A DNA stretch of 64,000 nt, from positions 1-64,000 of the forward strand of contig NZ_CP034464.1 of assembly GCF_003955735.1 (NCBI RefSeq), in the 5' to 3' direction. The stretch's first letter is position 1; every line of letters begins with the position of its first letter. The position numbers and the translations under genes are program-made. Of the stretch, positions 28,567 to 38,639 are shown in pieces. This DNA comes from Undibacterium parvum. Lineage in GTDB: Bacteria > Pseudomonadota > Gammaproteobacteria > Burkholderiales > Burkholderiaceae_D. The notes beneath the pieces are model-generated. The model searched no databases. It was not told where the DNA came from and saw nothing but the letters and a program-made list of their open reading frames with translations.

Positions 28567-31176
28567 TTATGCAGCCAGGTTTTCAGCCTGAGCTTGTCCT
28601 TGAGTAAACACAAAATTGCCATGTTCGACCTCTACCGCAATCACATCTTTCGGGCCGAACTTACCTTGCAAGATCATTTTTGACAAACTATTTTCTATCT
28701 CTTGCTGTATTGCGCGTTTCAAAGGTCGGGCGCCATACACAGGATCAAATCCTGCCTCCGCAATTTTTTCCAGCGCCGCATCACTGACCTGCAAGCCCAT
28801 CTCCATACTCGCCAGACGTTTCGCCAAGACCTGTAACTGGATTTTCGCGATCGAGGCGATATTCTTGGCATCGAGCGCATGGAATACCACGATTTCATCA
28901 ATACGGTTAATGAACTCGGGACGGAAATGCGCTTTCACCTCGCCCATCACGGCCATCTTAATCACTTCGGGATCACTGCCTTCCATCGCCTGTATCTGAT
29001 GCGAACCCAGATTCGAGGTCATCACGATCACGGTGTTTTTAAAGTCCACCGTGCGTCCCTGGCCGTCAGTCATGCGGCCATCATCGAGCACTTGCAATAA
29101 AACGTTGAACACATCGTGATGCGCTTTTTCTACCTCGTCGAGCAAGATCACACTATACGGTTTGCGGCGCACCGCTTCGGTCAGATAACCGCCTTCTTCG
29201 TAACCGACATAGCCCGGTGGCGCACCGATCAACCTTGCCACTGAATGCTTCTCCATGAATTCGCTCATGTCTATACGTATCAGCGACTCTTCGGTATCAA
29301 ACATAAAGTTTGCTAGCGCCTTGCACAGCTCAGTCTTACCGACCCCGGTTGGACCCAAAAACAGGAAGGAGCCATACGGACGACCAGGATCACCCAAACC
29401 GGCGCGTGAACGGCGGATCGCATCTGAGACCGCTTCTATGGCTTCATGCTGGCCGACCACCCGTTTATGCAAGGCGTCTTCCATCTGCAGTAATTTTTCG
29501 CGTTCGCCCTGCATCATGCGTGAGACCGGGATGCCGGTGGCACGTGAAACGATTTCAGCAATCTCTTCGGCACCAACCTGAGTGCGCAGAAGCTTGAGTT
29601 TACCGGCACCGGCCTCTTGATTGGTATCGGCCTGTTTAAGTTGCGCCTCGAGTTCAGGCATGCGGCCATACTGCAACTCCGACATCGCCTGCCAGTCGCC
29701 TCTACGCTTAGCCTCATCCATCTGCAGGCGAATTTTCTCTATCTCTTCTTTGATATGGGTACTGCCTTGTACCGTGGCTTTTTCGGCCTTCCAGATTTCT
29801 TCCAGATCGGCATACTCGCGAGAGAGCTTGGCGATTTCGTCTTCGATCAATACCAAACGTTTTCTCGACCCCTCGTCCTTCTCGCGCTTGACCGCTTCTT
29901 TTTCAATTTTTAACTGGATCAGACGCCGATCCAACTTATCCATCACCTCTGGCTTGGAATCGATCTCTATCTTAATCTTGGCGGCCGCTTCATCGATCAA
30001 ATCGATCGCTTTGTCCGGTAAAAAACGGTCGGTGATATAGCGATGCGATAGCTCGGCTGCAGCAACGATCGCCGGGTCGGTAATATCCACGCCGTGATGC
30101 ACCTCGTACTTTTCTTGCAGACCGCGCAGGATAGCGATAGTCGCTTCCACGCTAGGCTCATCGACGATAATTTTTTGGAAGCGGCGTTCCAGTGCCGCGT
30201 CTTTTTCTATATATTTGCGATACTCATCGAGCGTGGTCGCGCCCACGCAATGTAACTCGCCGCGCGCCAAGGCAGGCTTGAGCATATTGCCGGCATCCAT
30301 CGCGCCTTCGGCCTTCCCTGCGCCGACCATGGTGTGCAGCTCATCGATAAAAACGATAGTCTGGCCTTCATCCATGGCGATCTCTTTCAAGACCGCTTTC
30401 AGACGCTCTTCAAACTCGCCTCTAAATTTAGCCCCAGCCAATAAAGCCGCCATATCCAGCGACAACACGCGTTTGGACTTGAGACTATCGGGCACTTCGC
30501 CATTCACAATACGCTGCGCCAAGCCTTCGACGATGGCAGTTTTGCCGACACCAGGCTCACCGATTAACACCGGATTATTTTTACTCCTACGCTGTAAAAT
30601 TTGAATTGCTCTACGAATCTCATCGTCGCGACCGATCACAGGATCAAGCTTACCCAGGCGGGCACGCTCGGTCAGATCCAGCGTATATTTTTTCAGGGCT
30701 TCGCGCTGACCTTCGGCCTCTTGCGAGTCGACTTTCGCGCCACCGCGTACCGAACTAATCGCAGCCTCAAGTGCTTTGCGGGTTAGTCCATTTTCGCGCA
30801 CCAGTTTGCCTGCCTCAGACTTATCATCGGCCAGCGCCAGCAAGATCATCTCACTGGCGAGAAACTCGTCGCCGCGTTTCAGAGATTCTTTTTCAGCCAG
30901 ATTGAGTAAGCCTGTCAGTTCCCGCCCTATCTGCACTTGACCATCGGTGCCCGAGACCTTCGCCAAGCGGTCGACTGCGCTCTTCAGACCATTCGAGAGA
31001 CTCGCCACGTTCACGCCCGCTCTTTGTAATAAAGAGCGCGCGCTGCCGTCATCCTGATTCAACAAAGCCAGCAACAGATGCACCGGCTCTATGTATTGAT
31101 TATCATTGCCCACTGCCTGACTTTGTGCGTCCGCCAATGCTTCCTGCAACTTCGTCGTCAATTTATCTAAACGCAT
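28567..31176 (-). CDS. clpB: ClpB protein disaggregase
   Basis: Hexameric AAA+ chaperone that threads aggregated proteins together with DnaK/DnaJ in the cytoplasm. At 869 residues it is full length. The N-domain ([18 protein letters not shown]) is followed by the first nucleotide-binding domain with Walker [10 protein letters not shown] and Walker B FIDELHT, the middle coiled-coil (about 400-540), and the second domain with GPTGVGKTE and LLDEVEKAH. The aromatic pore loop YVGYEEGG is present. ATG 31176 follows AGGGAG. A sigma-32-type promoter lies about 60-85 bases upstream and a terminator follows, so it is a single-gene heat-shock unit. Confidence 0.97.
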   Translation of the reverse strand: MRLDKLTTKLQEALADAQSQAVGNDNQYIEPVHLLLALLNQDDGSARSLLQRAGVNVASLSNGLKSAVDRLAKVSGTDGQVQIGRELTGLLNLAEKESLKRGDEFLASEMILLALADDKSEAGKLVRENGLTRKALEAAISSVRGGAKVDSQEAEGQREALKKYTLDLTERARLGKLDPVIGRDDEIRRAIQILQRRSKNNPVLIGEPGVGKTAIVEGLAQRIVNGEVPDSLKSKRVLSLDMAALLAGAKFRGEFEERLKAVLKEIAMDEGQTIVFIDELHTMVGAGKAEGAMDAGNMLKPALARGELHCVGATTLDEYRKYIEKDAALERRFQKIIVDEPSVEATIAILRGLQEKYEVHHGVDITDPAIVAAAELSHRYITDRFLPDKAIDLIDEAAAKIKIEIDSKPEVMDKLDRRLIQLKIEKEAVKREKDEGSRKRLVLIEDEIAKLSREYADLEEIWKAEKATVQGSTHIKEEIEKIRLQMDEAKRRGDWQAMSELQYGRMPELEAQLKQADTNQEAGAGKLKLLRTQVGAEEIAEIVSRATGIPVSRMMQGEREKLLQMEDALHKRVVGQHEAIEAVSDAIRRSRAGLGDPGRPYGSFLFLGPTGVGKTELCKALANFMFDTEESLIRIDMSEFMEKHSVARLIGAPPGYVGYEEGGYLTEAVRRKPYSVILLDEVEKAHHDVFNVLLQVLDDGRMTDGQGRTVDFKNTVIVMTSNLGSHQIQAMEGSDPEVIKMAVMGEVKAHFRPEFINRIDEIVVFHALDAKNIASIAKIQLQVLAKRLASMEMGLQVSDAALEKIAEAGFDPVYGARPLKRAIQQEIENSLSKMILQGKFGPKDVIAVEVEHGNFVFTQGQAQAENLAA

Positions 31177-31232
31177 GACCGCTCCCTATGGAATAAGCTG
31201 GAATATAAGCTGAAAATAAGTTCTTACAGCTT

Positions 31233-31260
31233 AGATTAGGATAGCGGCGCGCTTTTCAAG
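31233..31260 (-). promoter_or_regulatory. Sigma-32-type heat-shock promoter of clpB
   Basis: Reading the minus strand, CTTGAAA, 13 bases, then CCTAATCT. The -35 matches the RpoH consensus exactly and the -10 partly matches CCCCATNT. The predicted start of transcription is near 31225. Confidence 0.6.
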
Positions 31261-31321
31261 CGAGTTTCTTGTAAAAATACGTGGAAACTTTGCGTTGCCG
31301 CAAATGCGGCATATCGTCGAT

Positions 31322-32284
31322 TTACAAAAACTGACCGTGCAGTTTAAATTGCTCGGTAGCACGCACGAGTTCGGCAGCGATACCTGGCTCCATCGCGGCA
31401 TGCCCGGCGTCGCCGATAACATGATATTTGGCCGTGGGCCAAGCCTGGTGCAGGCGATACGCCGAGACTGGCGGGCAAATCACGTCATAGCGCCCCTGCA
31501 CGATCACTGCAGGAAGATGGCTAATCTTGGCGATGTTTTTGATCAACTGATCTTCTTCCATAAAAGCGGCATTGAGCATGTAATGCGCTTCTAGCCGGCC
31601 TATACCCAGACTCACTTCATCAGACTCAAAATCGGCAATCGCCTGGGGCTGAGGTTCCAAGAATAGGCAAGAACCCTCGTAACGACTCCAGTTGCGCGCC
31701 GCTTCCATATAGACTTCAGGTTCATCGCAAAACAGGCGCTTGACGTAGGCTTGCAACAAGTCATGCCTTTCATCCACAGGAATCGCCTCGGCGAAGCGCT
31801 GATGCACTTCCGGATAGAAGTTGCGCATGCCATTGACGAACCAATCGACTTCGATCTTAGTGCATAAAAAGATGCCGCGCAAAACAAATCCCAGGCAGAC
31901 CTCGGGATGCGCCTCGCCGTAGGCTAATGCCAGAGTTGAGCCCCAGGAACCGCCAAACACCAGCCATTGGCGAATGCCCAGCATCGTTCGGATTTTTTCT
32001 ATGTCGTCTATCAGTAAGGCCGTGGTGTTCTGCTGGTATTCGCCCAAAGGCGTCGACTTACCCGCACCACGTTGATCGAACAAAACGATACGGTAATGCG
32101 CAGGATCGAAGAAGCGCCTATGGGTAGGCGAAGTACCACCGCCGGGACCGCCATGCAAAAACAGTACGGGCTGTCCCTCAGGATTGCCGCTCTCTTCCCA
32201 ATACAGGGTGTGTAAATCGTCGACCGCCAACATGCCGTGGCGGCTAGGTTCTAGAGGCGCGAACATCAAGGTGTTTTCAGACAT
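31322..32284 (-). CDS. pip: Proline iminopeptidase
   Basis: Alpha/beta-hydrolase that removes N-terminal proline from peptides in the cytoplasm. The 320-residue length is normal. The oxyanion motif HGGPGGG, the cap region and the nucleophile elbow GGSWGSTLALAY are clear; the catalytic Asp sits in RYDVICPP and the His in GDAGHAAMEP. DQRGAGKSTP is characteristic of the family. It is upstream of clpB's promoter region, on the same strand but 145 bases away. A family 3 element lies directly 5' of its start. Confidence 0.93.
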   Translation of the reverse strand: MSENTLMFAPLEPSRHGMLAVDDLHTLYWEESGNPEGQPVLFLHGGPGGGTSPTHRRFFDPAHYRIVLFDQRGAGKSTPLGEYQQNTTALLIDDIEKIRTMLGIRQWLVFGGSWGSTLALAYGEAHPEVCLGFVLRGIFLCTKIEVDWFVNGMRNFYPEVHQRFAEAIPVDERHDLLQAYVKRLFCDEPEVYMEAARNWSRYEGSCLFLEPQPQAIADFESDEVSLGIGRLEAHYMLNAAFMEEDQLIKNIAKISHLPAVIVQGRYDVICPPVSAYRLHQAWPTAKYHVIGDAGHAAMEPGIAAELVRATEQFKLHGQFL

Positions 32285-32303
32285 AATGAACTCGGTAAAT
32301 GAA

Positions 32304-32390
32304 GATACTAGGGGTGGGTATTATTGGCATGCGCACGTACTTATTGCGCAAGTAGGGGTGTTTTTAGGCATACCCCTATATTTATAATAA
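32304..32390. repeat. AT-rich palindromic element, family 3, copy 2 (reverse orientation)
   Basis: GATACTAGGGGT at one end and ATACCCCTATAT at the other are roughly inverted. The reverse complement contains TTGCGCAATAAGTACGTGCG and CCCACCCCTAGTAT, which align with the copy at 59204. It overlaps the 5' untranslated or promoter region of pip. Confidence 0.5.
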
Positions 32391-32459
32391 AAAATAGTAA
32401 GCAATGCAGCTAGATCGAACAGCTAGATCAAACCACAAAAAACGCAGATGCAAATTTGA

Positions 32460-32945
32460 CTAAGGCACACTCTTGGTGACCGCATTATTCGACACCAGAC
32501 CCCATTTAGCCAGTGCAAGATCATCAGTTTCACGCGCATCGACCCAGCGCTGCCCCTCTGGCGTTTGTTCTTTTTTCCAGAATGCGGCCTGCGTCTTCAG
32601 ATAATCCATGATGAATTCGCAGGCCGCAAAAGCCTCACCGCGATGCGCGCTAGCCACTGCCACCAGTACAATTTGGTCCAGAGGCTGGAGCAAGCCGACT
32701 CTATGAATGACCAGGCACTCCATTAAAGCCCAACGGTGCTGCGCCTCTGCCACAATCTCCTGCAGTGCTTTTTCTGTCATGCCGGGATAGTGTTCTAGCT
32801 CCATGCTCTGCACATCGAGACCTTCATTGAGATCACGCACCACCCCGACGAAGCTGACTATAGCCCCAACCTTGGGGCTATGCGCACGCAACTTCGCCAC
32901 TTCTGTGCTCAGATCAAAGTCTTCCGTTTGTACAAAAATCGCCAT
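32460..32945 (-). CDS. moaE: Molybdopterin synthase large subunit
   Basis: With MoaD it inserts dithiolene sulphur into precursor Z to form molybdopterin. The 161-residue product shows GAIVSFVGVVRDLNEG, LEHYPGMTEKALQEI, HRVGLLQPLDQIVLVAVASAHR and the C-terminal active-site region FWKKEQTPEGQRWVD with the catalytic Lys pair. The first codon could be GTG 32948, but the adjacent ATG 32945 is preferred. It is the last gene of moeA-moaD-moaE, with 42 bases after moaD. Confidence 0.94.
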   Translation of the reverse strand: MAIFVQTEDFDLSTEVAKLRAHSPKVGAIVSFVGVVRDLNEGLDVQSMELEHYPGMTEKALQEIVAEAQHRWALMECLVIHRVGLLQPLDQIVLVAVASAHRGEAFAACEFIMDYLKTQAAFWKKEQTPEGQRWVDARETDDLALAKWGLVSNNAVTKSVP

Positions 32946-32987
32946 CACTTATTTTCTCTTACTTTCGCTAATCGAGACAAGCCAGTT

Positions 32988-33245
32988 TTACCCACCGGTC
33001 ACCGGAGGGAAAAACGCCACTTCTGCACCGTCAACAATACTGGTCGCAGCTTCGGTCATTTGCTGATTGTAGGCCATGCGCAAAGCGCGCCCTTCAGCTA
33101 ACACCTCGGCCCAGACACCACCGCGCGCCACCAGCCAAAGCCTGACATCGCCTACCGTTTTCACCTGCTCTGGCAGCGTCACCGTTTCTTCAGAGGTCCC
33201 AAGTTTTTCCCGCACACTGGCAAAAAATCGTAATTGAATTTTCAT
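32988..33245 (-). CDS. moaD: Molybdopterin synthase sulphur-carrier subunit
   Basis: An 85-residue ubiquitin-like protein. It begins MKIQLRFFASVREKLG and ends in the essential Gly-Gly (PPVTGG), which is activated by adenylation and carries the thiocarboxylate. It lies between moeA and moaE in one operon. Confidence 0.94.
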   Translation of the reverse strand: MKIQLRFFASVREKLGTSEETVTLPEQVKTVGDVRLWLVARGGVWAEVLAEGRALRMAYNQQMTEAATSIVDGAEVAFFPPVTGG

Positions 33246-33263
33246 TTATCTAGGCTCTAAAAA

Positions 33264-34508
33264 TTAATTCATCAAATGGCTAAAAGGAATAAATTTCACC
33301 ATGTCACCCGCCGCGATCACCTGACCAGGCGGCAGATCGATCAAACCATCGCCCCAGACTGTCGATGTCAGCACCGCGGAACTTTGATTCGCAAACAAAT
33401 CGAGGCCACCATCCGCATTGATACGCGCGCGCAAAAACTCATTGCGTCTATCCGGCTTAGTCCACGCAAAATCAGCGCGCATCGCGTAGGCTTGCGGGCT
33501 CGCCAAAGAACTGGCCGTCATGCCCTGCATAGCGAGGATGAAGGGTCGCACAAACAATAAAAAAGTCACGAAACTAGAGACCGGATTGCCGGGTAGCCCC
33601 AGAAAAAATGCTTGCTCATCGCCTGATTTATTGGCTCGCTCAATTTCACCGAAGGCCAGCGGCTTACCCGGTTTGACGGCGATCTGCCACATATTCAGAC
33701 GCCCTTCGGCCTCCACTGCGGGTTTAATATAGTCTTCTTCACCGACTGAAACGCCACCCGAAGTAATGATCAGATCATGCTCTTGGGCGGCCAGACGTAA
33801 GGTGCTGCGGGTCGCCTCAAGACTATCGGGCACGATGCCGTAATCGGTCACCAGGCAGCCCAGATTTTGCAATAGGCCAGTCAGCAGAAAGCGATTCGAA
33901 TTATAGATCGCACCAGGTTTTAAAGCTTCGCCCGGCATCGCTAATTCATCGCCAGTAAAAAATACCGCCACGCGTAAACGCCGCAATACTGGCAAAGTGG
34001 CCAAACCTACCGACGCCGCCAAACCCATTTCCTGCGCCCGCATGCGGGTTCCTGCAGGCAAAATAGTCGCACCACTGGCGATATCCTCACCTTGCCGGCG
34101 GATCCACTCGCCAGGCTGGGGTGCGTGCGCCACCGTGACCATCTCACCGTCCTGCGCACACTGCTCTTGCATCACGACCGCATCTGCGCCCAACGGTATC
34201 ATGGCGCCGGTAAATATTCTGGCGGCAGTGCCCGCTTCCAACGCTTGCCCGACATGGCCAGCGGGAATTCTTTGTGAGACCCGCAAGCGCGCCTGTCCAC
34301 TAACACAGTCCGCCGCGCACACTGCATACCCATCCATCTGAGTATTGTCCATAGGTGGCACATGCAACAAAGAACTTTGCGCCTGCGCCAATACGCGCCC
34401 GTTTGCCTCCAGGGTCGAGACCGTTTCAACTTCGCTCACTGGCCGCGCTGCGGCGAGTAAAAAATCAAGCGCCTCAGCGACGCTTAACATGGGTTTTTTA
34501 AAAGTCAT
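33264..34508 (-). CDS. moeA: Molybdopterin molybdenumtransferase
   Basis: Inserts molybdate into adenylated molybdopterin to complete the cofactor. The 414 residues contain PPMDNTQMDGYAV near the N-terminus, ARIFTGAMIPLGADAVVMQE, FFTGDEL, the nucleotide-loop TSGGVSVGEEDYI with the catalytic Asp, and GLPGNPVSSFVTF. It heads the moeA-moaD-moaE operon with an 18-base gap to moaD. Confidence 0.95.
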   Translation of the reverse strand: MTFKKPMLSVAEALDFLLAAARPVSEVETVSTLEANGRVLAQAQSSLLHVPPMDNTQMDGYAVCAADCVSGQARLRVSQRIPAGHVGQALEAGTAARIFTGAMIPLGADAVVMQEQCAQDGEMVTVAHAPQPGEWIRRQGEDIASGATILPAGTRMRAQEMGLAASVGLATLPVLRRLRVAVFFTGDELAMPGEALKPGAIYNSNRFLLTGLLQNLGCLVTDYGIVPDSLEATRSTLRLAAQEHDLIITSGGVSVGEEDYIKPAVEAEGRLNMWQIAVKPGKPLAFGEIERANKSGDEQAFFLGLPGNPVSSFVTFLLFVRPFILAMQGMTASSLASPQAYAMRADFAWTKPDRRNEFLRARINADGGLDLFANQSSAVLTSTVWGDGLIDLPPGQVIAAGDMVKFIPFSHLMN

Positions 34509-34750
34509 AGATTGATTTCAGTGGTTACACAGCGAGCAATAGGTGCTAGCGCTTAATTCGTCGCGGCTATATTGTAACGCTTGCGAGCACTCAGCATGCG
34601 CGCTCTAGCGCTACAAATTAGCACCTCGCACTCAATAGCGGCGAATCAGCGTAGCCCGCCACATTTTCAAAACCACAAACGGGATAGAAGACCAAGCTGG
34701 CTTTGACAAAAACCAGACTACAAAGAATATGAGAAAATTTACCTCAAATT
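34509..34750. other. Upstream region of moeA, no gene seen
   Basis: With the terminator that follows, this forms a 350-base gap between moeA and the Tsx-like gene. It presumably contains the moeA promoter. I see no coding frame or RNA structure. Confidence 0.4.
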
Positions 34751-34788
34751 AAAAAGGGCAGGATCACGATTGCGATCCTGCCCTTTTT
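34751..34788 (-). terminator. Strong intrinsic terminator of the Tsx-like gene
   Basis: AAAAAGGGCAGGATC pairs perfectly with GATCCTGCCCTTTTT around an 8-base loop. T/A runs flank both sides, so it could work in both directions. Confidence 0.9.
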
Positions 34789-34858
34789 CTATTTGATAGT
34801 GACATCACTCACATCGCCTTATTTCTAATCTGAACTATATAGTATCGCCGTAGACAAC

Positions 34859-35749
34859 TTAAAAATGATACTCAACACGTATCATCGGGGTGCTCGCTTT
34901 ATTGCCTTGTCCACCGGTGGTTAATGAAGTGTTCCCAAATTTATTATTCCAATATTGGTACTCCAAACCGACCCTCAGTCCATTCTTCCCTTTGCCGAAA
35001 GCGGCCCCCAAATCGAGCATTAACTGCATATCTATATTCGTCTCAACCCCAGTCTCGTTACCGACTTCATCGACGCCTTTGGCTGCGATCAGATTGGCGT
35101 AACCCTCAAACGACAACATAGTATTTAATGGTATGCCCCAATCCGCGGTCAGCATAGGGTGGACTTTATAATGGTAACGTCCAGTCACATTCGATATCGG
35201 CGGATAAGCTCCGCTAGGCGCATTACTCTCGCTCAACAACAATAAACTGGTACTGAGATGCCCAGGAACATCCCACATTAAAGTTGGCCCCAGCACTAGC
35301 ATCTGTTTTCTAGAATTGTAAGCAACGTCGTTCTTGGTGTTCCAATCGAAACCCAGCGTCACGCCCGCACCACGCACCACGCCAAAGCGCACGTCCGATC
35401 CCTTCAACTTACCGATATCAAAGGTATGTCGATACACCACATAAGCCTCTTGTGCCCCTGCTGTTTGTCCTAATGATGCAGGATCATTGCTATCCGACTG
35501 TAGAAAATCGACATTAAAAAAATTACTGCCGTATTGGTAGCCACTAACATGCGTTAAGGCAAAAATGTACTTCCTAATATCCGAGGGATTAAACGGCTCT
35601 CGAAAATCATTGCCAGCACGCACACTAAGTGCGGTGTCGCTCCAATCAGCAGCATTGGCGTTGGATAGCGCAGCACCAGCAATGAGCAAGCTGATGCTGC
35701 ATTGAGAAATGCAGCATACACACTTGAAACACTTAGACTTGAAACACAT
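34859..35749 (-). CDS. Tsx-like outer-membrane channel protein
   Basis: A 296-residue predicted beta-barrel resembling the nucleoside-specific channel family (Tsx). ATG 35749 follows AGGAG. The signal peptide is odd: its N-region is very rich in Cys and Lys (MCFKSKCFKCVCCISQC) before the core LLIAGAALSNANA. The mature part starts with DWSDTALSVRAGNDFREPFN and contains HTFDIGKLKGSDVRFGVVRG and GLEYQYWNNKFGN, ending in RVEYHF with the closing Phe. No nucleoside metabolism genes are adjacent. The substrate is therefore unproven. Confidence 0.7.
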   Translation of the reverse strand: MCFKSKCFKCVCCISQCSISLLIAGAALSNANAADWSDTALSVRAGNDFREPFNPSDIRKYIFALTHVSGYQYGSNFFNVDFLQSDSNDPASLGQTAGAQEAYVVYRHTFDIGKLKGSDVRFGVVRGAGVTLGFDWNTKNDVAYNSRKQMLVLGPTLMWDVPGHLSTSLLLLSESNAPSGAYPPISNVTGRYHYKVHPMLTADWGIPLNTMLSFEGYANLIAAKGVDEVGNETGVETNIDMQLMLDLGAAFGKGKNGLRVGLEYQYWNNKFGNTSLTTGGQGNKASTPMIRVEYHF

Positions 35750-36073
35750 GTTGACTCCTAATCGATCATGCACGACGACGCCAAGGACGACCAACGCTCA
35801 CTATTTGATGAGATACCGGCGAATAAAATATTCGAAGACTATGAAAGCTACAGTGAGTACAAGGGAACGCAAATAAGCGTAGAAAAAGCAAAGCCTAGAT
35901 TGAGTATATTAGAGTGATCCAAGGTTTTCAAGTGCGTGTATTTTGTGCACACATAGCGAGATTATTTGAGATTTTTGGACTATCATATAAAAGTACGCAA
36001 TCGGTTTTTATGCTGTTTCAGGCAAGGCAAATACAGCAAACGCACGCCCATCCTTTGACTGAAAGTTCATAGT
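35750..36073. other. Divergent intergenic region, no gene seen
   Basis: This 324-base gap lies between the Tsx-like gene and the glycine-zipper gene. It includes the palindrome TGTGCACA near 35946. A short stretch near 36020 resembles the interior of the family 2 element, but no ends are present. Confidence 0.4.
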
Positions 36074-36676
36074 ATGAAAAAACATATTTTCATTTCAAGC
36101 CTCCTGTTTGCAATATGCACTACCGTCTACGCACAGGGAAATTCGCAACAGCAACATGGTGCAGATAACAGCAAACAAATTTCGGCACGCTACGCTGACG
36201 ACAAAAAACTGTGCGCAGAAGAGAGCAATTCCAGCACTAGAATGCAATGTTTGCGCGATGCCAAAGAAGAGTATGACAAATCTATTGCCTCTGCAAAAAC
36301 CAATTCCACAAGCAATAAATCAAATGAAAAAAGTACTCATACCTGTGCTGAATGTGGAAAAGTTATTGCCGTCGACATACAAGATAAAAAGGGTGAAGGT
36401 AGTGCATTAGGTGTTATCGCTGGCGGTGTTGTCGGTGGCTTACTAGGAAATCAGGTCGGTGGCGGGACTGGGCGTAGCCTCGCCACCATCGCAGGCGCTG
36501 CCGGTGGCGCCTATGCAGGAAACAAGGTAGAAGCCAACATGAAAACCAGTAAAATTTGGGTAGTCAGCGTACATTATGATAATGACAGCAAAAATACCTA
36601 TGAATTCGATCATGACCCAGGCTACCGCGTAGGAGAGTTAATTCGACGCAACGGAAATGGGATAGAAAAGCGCTGA
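36074..36676 (+). CDS. Exported glycine-zipper (2TM) protein
   Basis: A 200-residue protein with a signal peptide (HIFISSLLFAICTTVYAQ). After a Ser/Asn-rich charged region come CAECGKV (a CxxC) and the glycine zipper ALGVIAGGVVGGLLGNQVGGG, then GAAGGAYAGNKVE, as in Rick_17kDa/SlyB-type proteins that sit in the outer membrane or periplasm. The C-terminal part (IWVVSVHYDNDSKNTYEF, DPGYRVGELI) matches the usual SlyB-like tail. Role probably envelope integrity; not proven. A terminator follows directly. Confidence 0.8.
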   Translation: MKKHIFISSLLFAICTTVYAQGNSQQQHGADNSKQISARYADDKKLCAEESNSSTRMQCLRDAKEEYDKSIASAKTNSTSNKSNEKSTHTCAECGKVIAVDIQDKKGEGSALGVIAGGVVGGLLGNQVGGGTGRSLATIAGAAGGAYAGNKVEANMKTSKIWVVSVHYDNDSKNTYEFDHDPGYRVGELIRRNGNGIEKR

Positions 36677-36726
36677 GCTCTTGGTTTAGGATCGGTTAAG
36701 ATAAAACCGATACCAAGACTATCAAT

Positions 36727-36764
36727 TTAAAGGCCACAAACACGCGGTGTTTGTGGCCTTTAAA
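36727..36764 (+). terminator. Intrinsic terminator, probably bidirectional
   Basis: TTAAAGGCCACAAACAC pairs with GTGTTTGTGGCCTTTAA around CGCG. It separates the glycine-zipper gene from the convergent gene at 36787. Confidence 0.85.
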
Positions 36765-36786
36765 CATAGACTTGCGAAGTAAAAAT

Positions 36787-37248
36787 TTACTTGCTAGAAA
36801 CTGATTTTTTCGTTTTGTTACTATTTTTTGCAGGCACTAATTCAAGTGAAAAACTCTCGCTACGCATACCATCATCCGACTGCCAGGTACCGCGCAAACT
36901 AGTGCCAATCAACTCGCCATCCCATTGTCCGGAAACATCAACGCCGTCTTCCGACTCTTCCATCGTCAGCTTGTTGCCGGTGATCTCGCCCGCCAATAAG
37001 ATTTTATTGCCGTGATTGCGCTTCCCACCTTGCACCAAATAGCTACCCTCTACGCTATCAGCATCTTCCAGCTTAGGTTGCAGTTTCATTTGAACTGTAT
37101 CTTTACCCAATTTACCACGCAACTCTATCTGCTTGGAAAACACGGGGTTAGACATAGGAGGCAAGGCCGCTGCCGCACAACAGTTAACTGAAAAGACAGT
37201 TGCAAGTCCTAAGCTTGCAATTTTCAAGCCTTGGCTTAAGGAGATCAA
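36787..37248 (-). CDS. Exported protein of unknown function, coupled to rimO
   Basis: A 153-residue protein with a signal peptide ([21 protein letters not shown]), a beta-rich body ([48 protein letters not shown]) and a Lys/Ser tail. I do not recognise the family; the strand pattern suggests a small beta-sandwich or lipocalin-like fold. The start appears to be TTG 37248, which overlaps the TGA of rimO (TTGA), indicating translational coupling. An alternative is a later start with a shorter signal. Confidence 0.6.
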   Translation of the reverse strand: MISLSQGLKIASLGLATVFSVNCCAAAALPPMSNPVFSKQIELRGKLGKDTVQMKLQPKLEDADSVEGSYLVQGGKRNHGNKILLAGEITGNKLTMEESEDGVDVSGQWDGELIGTSLRGTWQSDDGMRSESFSLELVPAKNSNKTKKSVSSK

Positions 37249-38636
37249 ACGGCCTCACCCCAAAGATCATGCGCATCCGCAGCAGTAATAGTCACATCTA
37301 CAAACTCGCCGACCTGAAGCTTACGATGCGGCTCAAACGGAGGTTTCACGTAAACCACACCATCAATTTCCGGCGCATCAGCAGAACTACGCCCAACACC
37401 ACCACTACGATCCAAGCTATCTATCAACACGCGCATGGTTTTACCGATTTTGGCTTGCAAGCGCTTTTTAGAAATGCCTTCTTGCAACTCCATCACGCGA
37501 CGGCGTCTGTCTTCACGTACGTCGTCTGGCAATTGGTTTGTTAATTCATTTGCGCTAGCGCCTTCTACAGGTGAATAGGCAAAACAACCAAGGCGATCAA
37601 TCTCAGCCTCTCTCAGGAAGTCCAGCAGGTATTCAAACTCTTCTTCGGTCTCGCCGGGGAAGCCTGCGATAAAGGTAGAGCGGATAGTAATATCTGGACA
37701 CATGGCGCGCCATGCTTTAATTCGTTCTATGTTTTTTTCGCCGCTAGCAGGACGCTTCATACGCTTAAGCACATCTGGGTGCGCATGCTGCAAAGGCACG
37801 TCCAGATATGGCAAGACGTGTCCATTATTCATGAAGGGAATAATCTGGTCTACGTGAGGATAAGGATAAACATAATGCAAACGCACCCATGCCCCATATC
37901 GCTTGGCCAACTCGCCTAGCGCCTCGACCAATTGTGTCATATGGGTTTTAATTGGCTTGCCGTCCCAGAAGCCCATACGGAATTTAATATCAACACCGTA
38001 GGCACTCGTATCCTGTGAAATTACCAGTAACTCTTTCACCCCAGCTTTAAATAGGTTTTCAGCCTCAACCAACACATCACCAATCGGACGCGACACCAGA
38101 TCTCCGCGCATCGATGGGATGATGCAAAAACTACAGCGGTGATTACACCCCTCAGATATCTTCAAATAGGCAAAATGCTTGGGTGTCAGTTTGACTCCCT
38201 GCGGAGGAACCAAATCCAAAAATGGCTCGTGTGGCTTTGGCAGATGTAAATGCACAGCACTCATAACTTCGGTCAAGGCATGTGGGCCCGTGACCGCCAA
38301 AACTTTAGGATGTATGCTTTGTATCAGGTCGTTTCCATCTGCATCTTTTTTCTTGCCTAAACATCCAGTCACGATTACTTTACCGTTTTCATTGAGTGCC
38401 TCAGCGATCGCATCGAGCGACTCTTGCACTGCAGCATCAATAAACCCACAAGTGTTAACGATGACCAAATCGGCGCCATCGTAGGACTTCGCTGTATCGT
38501 AACCCTCAGCACGTAACTGTGTCAGAATTTGTTCGGAATCGACCAAGGCTTTGGGACAACCCAAAGAGACGAAGCCCACCTTAGGATTAGGCTTAGCGTT
38601 GATGACTGGAGATACTGCAGATATTTCTAGAGACAT
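37245..38636 (-). CDS. rimO: Ribosomal protein S12 methylthiotransferase
   Basis: Radical SAM enzyme that adds a methylthio group to Asp of ribosomal protein S12. The 463-residue product has an N-terminal UPF0004 domain ([37 protein letters not shown]) carrying one Fe-S cluster, the radical SAM triad [15 protein letters not shown], and a C-terminal TRAM domain ([17 protein letters not shown]). The ATG at 38636 has no Shine-Dalgarno sequence: only three bases separate it from the U-run of the upstream phaR terminator. Translation may be leaderless or begin at a later codon. Confidence 0.95.
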   Translation of the reverse strand: MSLEISAVSPVINAKPNPKVGFVSLGCPKALVDSEQILTQLRAEGYDTAKSYDGADLVIVNTCGFIDAAVQESLDAIAEALNENGKVIVTGCLGKKKDADGNDLIQSIHPKVLAVTGPHALTEVMSAVHLHLPKPHEPFLDLVPPQGVKLTPKHFAYLKISEGCNHRCSFCIIPSMRGDLVSRPIGDVLVEAENLFKAGVKELLVISQDTSAYGVDIKFRMGFWDGKPIKTHMTQLVEALGELAKRYGAWVRLHYVYPYPHVDQIIPFMNNGHVLPYLDVPLQHAHPDVLKRMKRPASGEKNIERIKAWRAMCPDITIRSTFIAGFPGETEEEFEYLLDFLREAEIDRLGCFAYSPVEGASANELTNQLPDDVREDRRRRVMELQEGISKKRLQAKIGKTMRVLIDSLDRSGGVGRSSADAPEIDGVVYVKPPFEPHRKLQVGEFVDVTITAADAHDLWGEAV

Positions 38637-38639
38637 AAT

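Noticed and set aside
36010..36045. Partial family 2 element (GGCAAGGCAAATACAGC)
   Set aside because: Only about 15 bases match the interior of the element and no terminal repeats are present.
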